A stretch of DNA of 64,000 nt from Monomorium pharaonis (taxonomy: Eukaryota > Arthropoda > Insecta > Hymenoptera > Formicidae). The translations under genes and the position numbers were made by a program. Position 1 is the stretch's first letter, and the number at the start of each line of letters is the position of its first letter. The stretch is taken from the NCBI RefSeq assembly GCF_013373865.1, contig NC_050471.1:28057176-28121175 (forward strand), given 5' to 3'. This document shows, piece by piece, positions 1-10,000 of this stretch. The notes under the pieces are model-generated. The model did no database searches and had not been told where the DNA came from. It was given only the letters and a program-made list of their open reading frames with translations.

Positions 1-34
1 GTTCTTTTTGAACTCTCTGTGCTATCTGGGAAAT
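1..34. repeat. Fragment of a dispersed repeat
   Basis: A 21-bp stretch at 14-34 is identical to 51601-51621, and the bases just before it are also similar (GTTCT..GAA). The second copy lies at one end of a repeat-like segment that finishes with a CCCAGCAAACC-type terminus in reverse orientation. This suggests the window opens inside the tail of a DNA-transposon remnant. The family is not identified. Confidence 0.4.
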
Positions 35-338
35 CTATATCTCTTTGTTATTAATAAAATATTACATTTATTTGATAATGCATATTGTAATAATTTTGTT
101 AATTAAAATAATATAATTTTAAATAATAATCCGATTTAATATAAATGATGCTTTGAAAATTAATTTAACTTAAGTTAATTTAGTCTTAACGCAACTTTTA
201 ACTTTTAAATAATTTTATAAGCTATTAATTTTAACTTTATTTAATTAAAAAGAAATATTAATTTTCCTTACTCTGTGTAAAAGCATCAAGAATATTGAAG
301 CGATTCTCTTACAATTGAATGAAGAAAAGATTTCTCAC

Positions 339-428
339 CATCAGGTCTCGTAGAACACGAGCGATCATTTCATCTGTACGAGTAAATCCGGGAGACTCGT
401 TGGACTTTGTCGTTGCATTTTTCTTCAT
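339..428 (-). CDS. Possible first coding exon (30 codons) of an unidentified gene leaving the window on the left
   Basis: On the minus strand an ATG at 428-426 opens exactly 30 codons (starting MKKNATTKSNESPGF, ending RVLRDLM) that stop at a good donor, ATG followed by GTGAGAAAT, at 338. The codons are richer in G and C than the surrounding DNA. Upstream on the same strand is a GA-rich stretch that could be 5' leader. No family is recognised and no second exon can be seen because the window ends 338 bases further on. A chance ORF is quite possible. Confidence 0.2.
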
Positions 429-473
429 GGTAACAGTGGGAGGTTTACGCGATGTCCAATAAGGGAGGAACAG

Positions 474-526
474 CTCTCTCTTTCTCTCTCTCTCTCTTTC
501 TCTTTCTCTTTTTTTCCTTTCTCCCC
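474..526. repeat. CT-rich low-complexity tract
   Basis: A run of CT and TTTCTC units on the plus strand, purine-rich on the other strand. It would lie in the leader of the possible minus-strand exon at 339-428. No other function is visible. Confidence 0.7.
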
Positions 527-539
527 AGACACACACAAT

Positions 540-1399
540 CCGATTACCGTGTATAGCAGTAAATACATCTCAGTAAATCGAGCAAACACGGTGGTCTATT
601 CATTCCGCTGTCTGTTTCTAGTTTGCACTATTTTACCCTTCTCGTTAAATAAATATAAACTATAGGGAAAAACGATGGTACGAGTAAAGAGATAAATGAG
701 GTTTATGAAACGATCGATAAACACACCGTTTGCCGGCCTAATATGCAACTTGGGGCAAGGCCGTTCACGCAACGGAAGCTCCGCACGTTGTGGGTCTTCG
801 TGGCCGCTCGTGACGTTCCATGCTCGACATCTCAGGCGAAGCTTTAACAGTGTCAACCTCCTAAATTCTCTTTAAAAAAATCTAACGTCGTAAAATTAAG
901 TCTTCGCCCTTAAGAACCAAGCACTCAAATTATTTTTTCAAATTTTGTTCACGTTATATCCTGATAAAAAAATTTCTCATAATATATTACAATATTTTCA
1001 AGAATTCTTCACATCTAAGTAAATAAAATTCATGAATGAATGAAAATAGAATTCATGAAGATTTTCCAAAGATGTCTTAAATTTCTTCAGATTAACAAGT
1101 TTTCATAAAAAATTATAAAAAGAAAAACTCTTATAAAACATTCTGTTGAGAATTTTTTGCAGACCTGTAAAGAAAAAGAATTTGGAGAAGTAATCTTAAA
1201 CTTCTCCAGAGTTTATAAGCTTTCTTCGAAAATTAAAAAAGAAAAAGAGAAATCTTAGAATATTTCAGAATTCACATATATAAAAAAAAATCTTTTCAAA
1301 AATGTTAACTTTTCCAATACTTCTATATAAAATGTGTATGAGAGATCTGAGAAAATTTTTACAAAGCTATGAAATTATTATACGAATTCCAAGGAAAAA
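540..1399. other. Intergenic sequence, no gene seen
   Basis: A moderately GC-rich patch at about 700-850 is followed by AT-rich sequence. The latter carries loosely repeated motifs such as AGAATTC, TTCTCCA and AAAGAAAAA. ORFs here are short, overlap on both strands and show no family resemblance. Confidence 0.5.
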
Positions 1400-2340
1400 T
1401 ATTCATGCATTATAATTTTCTCTTCCATAAATGTGATTTCGATACATCGCGTGCTGCGTATAAAAACGAAGCGTCTCTCGCAGAGAGCAAAAGATAAAGT
1501 CATGTGACATTCGAGGCGGGGGAAACACGGCCAGGAACTTTGAAAAACTCAAAATCGATAAGGATCCCGCTTTCCTCCTCGTCGTTTCCTCCGGACTTTT
1601 CCCCCTGGGGCTTTTCAAAGCTCCCACGCGCGTTTACAAATCGTCTGAAATCAATCCACATTTTCCTCGGAAGTAATACGCTTCGAGACGCGGAGCAGCG
1701 TTTATTTCAGCGAAGGACGGAGAGAAGCCGATTGCAACCCTCCCATCGCCTCCCCTCTCCTCCTCGTCGGCCTTTCAAAAGAACGCGGACGAGCAGGATA
1801 ACAATTTCCTCGCAGGAAATTACGTCCGCGCGGGCGTCAGCGGGGGGGGGGGGGGGAGGAGGCCCTTCGTTAACGCGCGCGTTGCTATTTTCCACGCGCT
1901 TTTAAAACCACGAGGGAAATCAATATTATTCATTGTCGTCATCGCCGTCGTGCCGTTTGATATCGCCGATGGTGTTGAATGCTCGAGGGGCCGCGTTATC
2001 GCGGCTGCCGTCCTACGGCAATTACCAGGGAGGCGAAGGAGTCGCGTCCGGGCTGGGACTTCGTATCCCGTGGCCGGAAGTACGAGCTAGAGTACGGCTG
2101 CAACGATCGAGATCTCGCGAGAATCTCTTCCGGATGAAAGAAACGTCGCCGGATTTGGTTTCCCAGGGCGTCCACGGGCGAAATGAGTGGATGGAGCGCG
2201 CACATGTCTATCGCTGTCGATTTGGCCGTCAATAGATAGACATCGCAATTAATAGCTTGGTATCTTTGCCCGTGCTAATTGAGGCACCCCGGGTGTCCCA
2301 ATCGCTTCCGCAGGGCCGACGCGAGAGGACGGGCCGAATA
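1400..2340. promoter_or_regulatory. CpG-rich, GC-rich island of unknown function
   Basis: About 0.9 kb of clearly elevated GC content with many CG dinucleotides, sharply bounded by AT-rich DNA. It includes a run of 15 G at 1842-1856 and patches such as GCGCGCGTTGC. ORFs on both strands (1504-1905 plus, 1933-2235 plus, 1996-2232 minus) are low-complexity and unrecognised. In insect genomes such islands usually mark promoters, first exons or strong enhancers. Which gene it serves cannot be told from the window. Confidence 0.4.
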
Positions 2341-3569
2341 TTTTTGATTAATATTTTATCAATTTAAAAGTTGATAAAAAAATTGAGAAGTTATATAACT
2401 ATACTTTTAAGTTTGTTAATTTTAAATTTTCATTTTTAACTTTAACCGCATGATTACTTTTTAAATACGTACAACATGACTTTCTAATTTAATACAAATA
2501 TAAATAATAGTTTTTAAACTTAACTTATATAATGAGTTAATTTAATTTAACTTTCACTGGGTCAATGTTTTGTTCATATAATTTTTAACTTGACAAAATT
2601 TAATATTATAAGCTATATAAATATATAACTTTAACTCTTAATTTAGTTTTGAAAAATATTCTAATTTACCCAAATTTGAATTTATAAAGTTATTAAAGAA
2701 ATAAAAATTTTTTGCTCTTAAATTTTTATGAAAATAAAAATAAAAATCATATAACAACAAAAAGTAAGGCACATGAAATGCGCGTAATTGTTGTCTAGTA
2801 TAAACAAATAAATACGTTACTTTATTACCACAAAATAATTTTTTTTATTAAACGCAATAAAACGTGAAAATTGTTCTGGAACATACAGTACAAATATAAA
2901 ATGTAACATAAATGTTCAACTAAAAATTAAAACGTTAATTTTTAACTGAAAAAGTTTATTGAAATTAAAAATTCTAATTCTCTAATTTATATTTTTAGTT
3001 GAGAATTAAATCTGTATCTTCTCAACAAAAAATTTTTAACAACTAATTTTTTAATGTACTTTTATTTTTAATTAAGATCTAATTAACATCTTAATTCTCT
3101 AATTTATAAAAAAATATTTAAACCTGATGTCAGTTTTTCATTTTTCTTACTATACAATTATTATTACAATTGATTAAATTGTATATAATTATATGTATAG
3201 TCATGATGATATTAATCCCCGTGGCAGTGTCCGCGCAATAGACATACACCAAAAAACATTTAGATGCCACGATCACCACGAAGTCGGAGCTGAAGGGGAG
3301 AGGAGAGAAAAACGGAATGACACTAGTGGCCTGTTGCACTGGTGCAACAAGTTAGAATGAGAAAAAATATATTTGTCTCACTTTAACTTATTGCACCAGT
3401 GCATCAGTGCAGCTAAAAAGAACAAGCCTACTGTCTTGTTGTTTGGCACCCTAAACGTAGCTGAGCGCGCGACGTGTGAATGGTGTGAGTACGCTCGGGC
3501 TCGGAATCGCAGTCATCGCAGACTGACATCGCGTCATGTATAGGCGACCGACGACTCGATCGCCGAGCC
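2341..3569. other. AT-rich intergenic sequence, no gene seen
   Basis: Very AT-rich sequence with repeated TTAATTTTTAA and AAAAATT motifs up to about 3120, then a more mixed stretch. At 3335-3412 a small inverted motif occurs (TTGCACTGGTGCAACAAG and TTATTGCACCAGTGCATCAG), perhaps a decayed terminal repeat. No coding signal is convincing. Confidence 0.5.
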
Positions 3570-3780
3570 ACGTACTTTTACCTCTCCTCCATGTTTTAAT
3601 AAAGACAGAGAATAAACAAAAAAGGATAGACAAAATGCCTATACTTTACGTTCATTTTCCGTCTCATTCTATTGAGACAGCAGCAGTGGACGGAGAGATA
3701 AAAGTCAAGTGCATACGGCTCGTGATTTGAGTTTGGACAGACCTGTAAGTTAAACCTGTAACAGTAATTTTGCTTTAATT
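3570..3780. repeat. Upstream-flank block, copy in front of SV2-like gene A
   Basis: This segment resembles about 20890-21085 and 32265-32450, which lie in the A-B and B-C spacers. Shared landmarks are GACAGAGAATAAACAAAAAA, the following GGATAGA, TCTCATTCTAT, and a GGACAGACYTGTAAGTT end. The order block, 40-bp array, promoter-proximal flank, gene is the same for all three copies. The block is therefore part of the duplicated unit rather than an independent insertion. Confidence 0.7.
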
Positions 3781-3904
3781 GTAAATTTTGTAATTGCACG
3801 TTATATTCCTAATCTGTATGAAAAGAATAAACATTATTATTGCAACGTGATTACATGTAAAATTTGTTATTCTTTATTTTTGAAGTAATAGTGATAGTAG
3901 TAGT

Positions 3905-4725
3905 AATAATAGCGCCAAAGGCGTAAATCGCGAGCTGGCTAGTTTTAAAAAAATGTCAGAGGCGTAAATCGTGAGCTGGCGAGTTTTTAAAAAATGCTAT
4001 AGGCGTTTATCGTGAGGTGATTAGTTTTTAAAAAAATGTCAATAGCATAAATTGTGAGCTGCCTATCTTTTAAAATATGCTAGAAGCGTTTATCATGAGC
4101 TGACTCCCTGGTGAAAATGTAAAATCGGAGCGTAAGTCGAATGTAAAAAGGGAGAGTAATAGGAGCGTCGTAGAAGGTTAACAAACCTTCTACGAAGCGT
4201 AAATTGTAACAATGAAACGTAAAAGAAGCGTTAACGCTTTTTTTATATTTCATTGTTATAATTTACGCTTCGTAGAAGGTTTGTTAACGCTTTTATTACT
4301 CTCCCTTTTACATTCGACTTACGCTCCAATTTTACATTTTCACCAGGGCTAGTTTTTTTAAAAAAAGATATAAATCGTGAACTGGCTAGTTTTTAAAATA
4401 TATCATAGGAGTAAATCGTGAGTTGGCTAATTTAAAAAAAAAATGTCAGAGGCGTAAATCGTGAGTTAGCTAGTTTTAAAAAAATGCTAGAAGCGTTTAT
4501 CTTGAGCTGGATAAGTTTATAAAATATGCTAGAGGCGTTTATCGTGAGCTGGCTATTTGCAAGAAAAGTGCTAGAAGCGATTGTCACAATCTAGCCAATT
4601 TTTATCTTGCTACCCGTCGTATAAATCGTGAACTGGCCAGTTTTTTTTAAATACCAAAGGCGTAAATCACAAACTCGTTAGTTATTAAAAAATGCCAAAG
4701 GCGTAAATCGTGAGCTGGCTATTTA
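3905..4725. repeat. Degenerate tandem array of about 40-bp units (upstream of copy A)
   Basis: Roughly fifteen diverged units of the type GCGTAAATCGTGAGCTGG followed by CTAGTTTTTAAAAAATGC repeat in the same orientation. Variants carry GCGTTTATCGTGAGCTGG. A 243-bp hairpin element interrupts the array at 4106-4348. Shorter arrays of the same unit lie at 21710-21985 and 33165-33440. The units contain GAGCTGG and TAAATCG motifs that could bind protein, but no function is shown. Confidence 0.85.
4106..4348. mobile_element. Hairpin (foldback/MITE-like) element inside the 40-bp array
   Basis: The two halves are near-perfect inverted repeats of about 115 bp. The left end begins CCCTGGTGAAAATGTAAAAT and the right end is its reverse complement with one difference. 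The array unit is split between GAGCTGACT on the left and CTAGTTTTT on the right, so a 2-bp CT target duplication is possible. No ORF is present. Its family cannot be named from the ends alone. Confidence 0.85.
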
Positions 4726-5119
4726 CAAGAAAAATGTCAGTGATGTTTGCCATAGGCTTACTATTTTTAATTTGCTGCCGCAGGCACAAATCGACTATAA
4801 TTAGTACTATAATCCAGGATGGAAGAGGATTAGGAAATCAAGAGCACAAAGTGTTCAAGCTAATATGTATTTGGAATTACGGAGACTCGAGCTGGACTAC
4901 GCGTCCTCTCGTCTTTACATTCGGCAATCGTCTGCCTCTTTACTTCGTTCGGTCTCGCAGTAAAACCTCTTATTTTAGGTACATTCCAAAGTAACAATAC
5001 TCACAATGTCTTAGGCTAACAAAGAAAGTACAACATGTTCATACGGTATGGCGAAGACGGCTTTCAGGTATATGCCTGACCGGATCGAAATTAGAAAGTA
5101 CATTTTAACCCCTACAATT
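4726..5119. other. Spacer between the array and the promoter-proximal flank
   Basis: Contains an ORF of 94 codons (4710-4994, plus) whose start lies in the repeat array and whose product resembles nothing I know. The rest is unremarkable. I do not consider it a gene. Confidence 0.4.
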
Positions 5120-5587
5120 ATAATAAAATATTAGAAGCATTTGTTGTTAAAATAATGTTACTGATGTGTATCGAAAGTAATTTTAAACGCTATAAGTCTA
5201 TTATAAGTGTATAATAATTACAGTATGTATTATATAATGTGCGTGTGCGTGGGTGTACATACACGAATACATAATAATAAACACAATTGACATTCTAATA
5301 TTGCACACAAATTTAGATAATATCCATAGTCTACATTTGATTAAAGCAATGTACAGAATTTTTTTTTTTTTAATAAACAGTTTATGTATTAATTTATACT
5401 TTAATACAAGCTAAGCTAAGAGTAATCTTTATCTCTTTTATTAGACGTAGCACAAAAAGAGAAATATGTGCACATATTAAAAAATATGTGCAATGTATGC
5501 GCAATGTACGTATTGTTAATATATGTGACGTCCAATATCTAAAATGTTATTGGACGTAAATAAAAGTGGTTGCTACATTTCTACTAC
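5120..5587 (+). promoter_or_regulatory. Promoter-proximal flank of the SV2-like unit, copy A version
   Basis: This stretch aligns with 22490-22940 and 33950-34400, which lie directly before the leaders of copies B and C. Landmarks are ATTAGAAGCATTTGTTGT, ATTGACATTCTAATATTG, TTTATACTTTAATAC and GCTACATTTCTACTAC. In B and C it runs straight into the leader region. In A the match stops at 5587 and resumes about 6 kb later at 11642. Conservation beside the gene suggests that it holds promoter elements, but none is proven. Confidence 0.55.
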
Positions 5588-5790
5588 ATTGCATGATAGT
5601 AGAAATGATGTGAACGCCTAGGCCATATTGGAACAGGACACTTTTATATGAATTCTTAATTTATGTTATGTGGAGTACCGCTTATAAAATAATGTTTACA
5701 TGGTAACATAAAAATCGTGAATGTTGACATTATCGACATGATCGATTTTATCGACATTTTTAGTTTTGCAAGTGGCGGCGCAGGACTTCA

Positions 5791-6122
5791 GGGACGGAAT
5801 TCATAGATCGATCTTCAGTTCAAGAATCGTCCTAAATCTAGCCACGAGCAGACTTAAGACTTAAGCCTTTGACACACAATACGATTTTTCATGCTAGATC
5901 GCATACGAAGCTATCTTAATACGTGACCTGATTGGTTCGGATAATTATGTCACTAATCGTAAGCCAATAAGGATACGTAGTAAGACGCCTCGTATGCGAT
6001 CTAGCATGAAAATTCGTATCGTGTGCCGAAGGCTTTACTTAACCGATGAAATAACAGTATTAATGTCTCAAGATCGTACTTGAAATGGATCTTGAATAAG
6101 ATCGATCTATGAATTCCGTCCC
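5791..6122. mobile_element. Nested palindromic element (outer inverted repeat)
   Basis: The left end GGGACGGAATTCATAGATCG, followed by ATCTT, recurs in inverted orientation at the right end (ATCGATCTATGAATTCCGTC then CC). The outer arms are about 25-35 bp and enclose a second palindrome at 5863-6036. No clear target-site duplication was found and there is no ORF. This is the usual build of a non-autonomous DNA transposon, here with another one inserted into it. Confidence 0.75.
5863..6036. mobile_element. Inner palindromic MITE
   Basis: Inverted arms of about 45 bp: AAGCCTTTGACACACAATAC and onwards to CATGCTAGATCGCATACGA on the left, with the complement (CTCGTATGCGATCTAGCATG to AAGGCTTT) on the right. 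The left flank is TTAA and the right one TTTA or TTAA, which hints at a TTAA-type target but is not conclusive. Confidence 0.75.
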
Positions 6123-6843
6123 AGGAGTTTGATCTCTCCTCGCCAATTATTCTACTTCATCGACCTCGATCAAATGTGACCGTCACTCCAGCATCCCCTT
6201 AAGAAAAAAATAAACGGTCGAATTATGTTTAGCAAGAAGAGAGGAAATAATTGCATTTGAATTAATTAGCCGAGTTGCAAAGACAAAAGTTGTCTCTTTT
6301 GTCATAAGAGAAAAAAAGTACACAGTTCCAAGGTAATCTTACAGAACAATTTTTTTCATTAAGAATAAATTAATTATTCTTAAATATCTGAGCTAAATAA
6401 AAATAAATTTTTAAATTTATTTTATCTTCTAAAAAGTTACTTTCCTTATTCTTTTTTTTTTTTTAATTGCGATTCCTGTAATTTTTCATCATACATGCTA
6501 CTTACAATTAGATGAATTTATTTATTAATTATCTCTGTCTTATTTTAGTTCTATTAACTTTGACAAACAACGTAAATCTATAGTTTTATTATTTGATACA
6601 TATGAAATTATATGATACATAATTTTTTAATAGCGTTAAATTGCACGTTATTTTTAGCAATTATCGGTTTTTGTTTCCATTTATGAAAAGAAATTCCACA
6701 ATTCTTTCATGAAGCTCGGATCGTTATACCTTTGCCTCTCTGAGGCCTTCAACAGAAAAATACTCATTTCATTATCTTAATGTTTAACGATTTCACATTG
6801 TGTTAAGCTTATTAATCGATGTGTGCGTTTATTATTGAAGAAC

Positions 6844-7075
6844 TTATCGTGGCACTGAAGAATCTACTGTCGACACTGCGCATTCCTTTGCCATTGGCCC
6901 ATATTCGTCTAAATATCGCGTCGCGTACCCGAAGCAGTTAGGGTCGCGGCCACCGAAAGTGGTGAATGGCGAGGCCGCTGTCAACCTTGAAGAAATGTCG
7001 CCCTCCGATTCTAAAGAATTTCCGTAGTACCTCAAGGTTGACGATTTCAGCGCGCATTCCTTTGGCATCATCTCT
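6844..7075 (-). CDS. Possible terminal exon of an unidentified minus-strand gene
   Basis: Within AT-rich DNA this patch is clearly GC-richer and open on the minus strand. The reading ends VSTVDSSVPR then TAA at 6846-6844. Upstream, CTCACCCTCCTCAG just before 7075 is a plausible 3' splice site. The frame contains two related blocks, MPKECALKSST and MAKECAVSTVD, and a central FGGRDPNCFGYATRYLDEYG. I do not recognise the family. No donor or partner exon was identified further right, so it could also be part of a mobile element. Confidence 0.3.
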
Positions 7076-10000
7076 CTGAGGAGGGTGAGAAATATATATA
7101 TGTTCATGAGTCTTAATTTATATTTCGATATTTTGTGAATAAAATGTGTATAAAACAATAATTACATTATTACGGTAGTTGTATACGGTAATTATAGAAT
7201 TGCAGTTTTTTACAGTTATTTTATTACAAATTTAATAAAAATTCTTTAAAATTTTGCCTTCAATAAAAAAATTTAAGAATGTCCTCGAAATAGTAACAAA
7301 ATTTTGCTATCTATAGTATCTTGCAAGATAAAATAAATAGCTACAAAGTTAAAAGTTAAATAATAAAGTTAGAATAAAATAACTTTCAATTTAATTAATT
7401 TTAAATGCGTTAATTTGTTGTTTTACAATTAGCTATTTTTATACATATAACACATTATACATATACATTTAACAAATAAGTTTTGATTTATTAATTTATC
7501 GTCTAAATTGAAAATTTATCTATAATACAATCTAACTTTCTGAACAAATTGATAATCCAAGAAACAACAATCTTTGCAATGATAATGATATCGAATTCAA
7601 AAAAAATAATCTTTAATTCCGGAAATCCCACTTCTCTTCTCGCAAAGACAACGATCTTGATAACTGTGAATCTGCTTTGTGTTTTCCCTATATTATATAA
7701 TTACACAGTTAGTAAACGACAGAATTAATCGGTCAATCAAATTATGGGATCAATCAGTCGCTCCCGAAAAAGGAAAAATTTTTGTCGCATTATCAGGTCT
7801 CATGTCCGATTAAATCTAAATAGAGCAATTCAAACGATTGTAATCGCAACATCCAGCTACATCGACAACAAGTACATCTCAAGTGATACTTTAAATATCC
7901 ACAATATATTTATTATTAGATATTTTAAAATGTAAATAAACATAGACATTTTAAAACGTGTCAATTTTTAAAAAATTATTAAATAAAACATATATACATG
8001 TACATTATTTAAAAGTAGAAATTTTCGAATCTAAAATGTAATTTCAGATAAATAATATGCTGAAGCAAATTATAAATTTAAACTTTAAGGGCAAAATTTT
8101 TGATATTAAGTGAATATATACTAAAGTGCAAGAAGTAAAAGGTAATCTTTTGAAGGATGTAAAGTTTACATGTGTTATTTTAAATTGAATTGGATTTAAA
8201 TAATGTCTTATTTAAAATATGTTTTTCTAGCATTTTTGATAATTTTTTAAAGAAATTTTCTGAATAATAAAATTCAATTTTCACGGTTGAATAAGTTAAT
8301 ATAATTTTTTATGAAAATGTTAAAATATTATTTTCTATGTTAAGAATGTATTTTTCTTTTGTAATTTTTTTACATAGAAAAATTTTTTACTTAGAAAAAA
8401 TTAATAAATCAAAGTTTATGTGTTTTAAAAATAATCAGTTAAAGTTAAGAATTAAATTATTTAAAATTTATTATTAAGTTATAAATTATTAACTTTTTAA
8501 CTTTATTATTTAATTTTTAATTTTTTAATTAATTACTACCCAATCCTGCTAATTTCTTAGCTAATTGTCTTTAGAGGTGAAATATAATTTACATAAATAA
8601 ATCGATAGACATATACATGTCATTTATTTATGGACTTCGCTCTCACGATCGTAATCAAAAGCCGTACACGTGTTTGTTAACCAGCCTATTATAATGCGTT
8701 TATCAAATCGAATCAATCGATTCTTTTTAATCGGGATAAAATACCAGTTCACAAATAAAATTAATGATTCATACATCCATAAAAAGCCTTTCTTAAATAT
8801 TTGAAAAGTCTCAATTATGAATGACGCTTGCAGACAAAGGCAATAAATATTTCCTAGTATTTTGTGTTTTCATAAAGCACCTCATATAAAGATAATAGTT
8901 TTATAACTTTTTAGAAAATTTTCAGTTTTTCTATACAAATTGCAAATTTTCTTTAGAAATGTTGACAAAAGTACATCTTTTCTAGAATTAATTATATACT
9001 ATAATTAAATACTATAAAGTATTCTAAACATTTTTTTTTCTTTATAAGTTAAAAAAATAAATTCAAAATATTTTTAAGAAATATTTTTCAACAGATTTTA
9101 GCAGACGTAGAAATATTCCGAAAATATTTCTATACAATAATTAAAATTTATTTGTATCTCCCTAAAGAAAAACATTTTAAACATTTCTCGCGATTTTTTA
9201 CACGCACAAAAATTCTTTCCAATTAGATTGGTATAATAAATGCTGTGTTGTAACCGATGTTTTCATCGCTAGCGATTTTCGAATCGCGGAATTGTATCTA
9301 CAGATTAAAAGCGATGACGAATCGCCGGTAGTTTTTGTGTCACCGTCTTATCACGGTGGGGAAAATTCCATAAAAACATATTAGAAAACACGGGATCAAT
9401 TGCGCAGGCGATGAATAGGCACAAGTAGGTCGCCTCGCTGATACTTCCCTATTAGCCGTCAGCGATTGCCAGATAATACGGTTCGTGGAGGTTCTGTTTG
9501 CCAAGACAGAAGCGCGATAGGCAAATAAGACGACGTAAGAAAGTGGGAGAGTGTGTGCGATACCTTTCACGTGCTACTGTTTTATGACCTTTTAACATCG
9601 CGCTGGCGTTTTTACAAGTACGCCGTCGACGGGTCACGTTCTTCAAACGTGATACCGCGAACATTTCGGGGATATACATGTTGTAATTACGGTATCACGT
9701 TGATGCGAAAGGTCTGTCATATTTGCCGAGTAAAATTGAAAACAAAGTTGGAACTCTTCATCTAGACAAAAAGTTTTTAGTCACTTTCTGACATTCTAAT
9801 CCTGATAAAACGAATTTATTATAAGAATTATACCTTAAACTTATTTAGAATTTAGAATTTTTTTCGAAAATAAGACATCTCAGAATTTTTTATAATTCAC
9901 ATTAAAAAAAATATATATATAGAAAGTATAGAAACTTTCTGAAAAGCGTTACAATTTGTGCACAAGTTTAACTTTATAAAAATTTTTTTTTATAGTTACA

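Noticed and set aside
1504..2235. Overlapping plus-strand ORFs of 133 and 100 codons in the GC-rich island
   Set aside because: Low-complexity composition, open frames on both strands because AT-rich stops are rare there, and no family resemblance.
3905..4725. Evenly spaced repeats considered as a CRISPR array
   Set aside because: Eukaryotic context, degenerate units, no unique spacers between identical repeats, and no associated genes.
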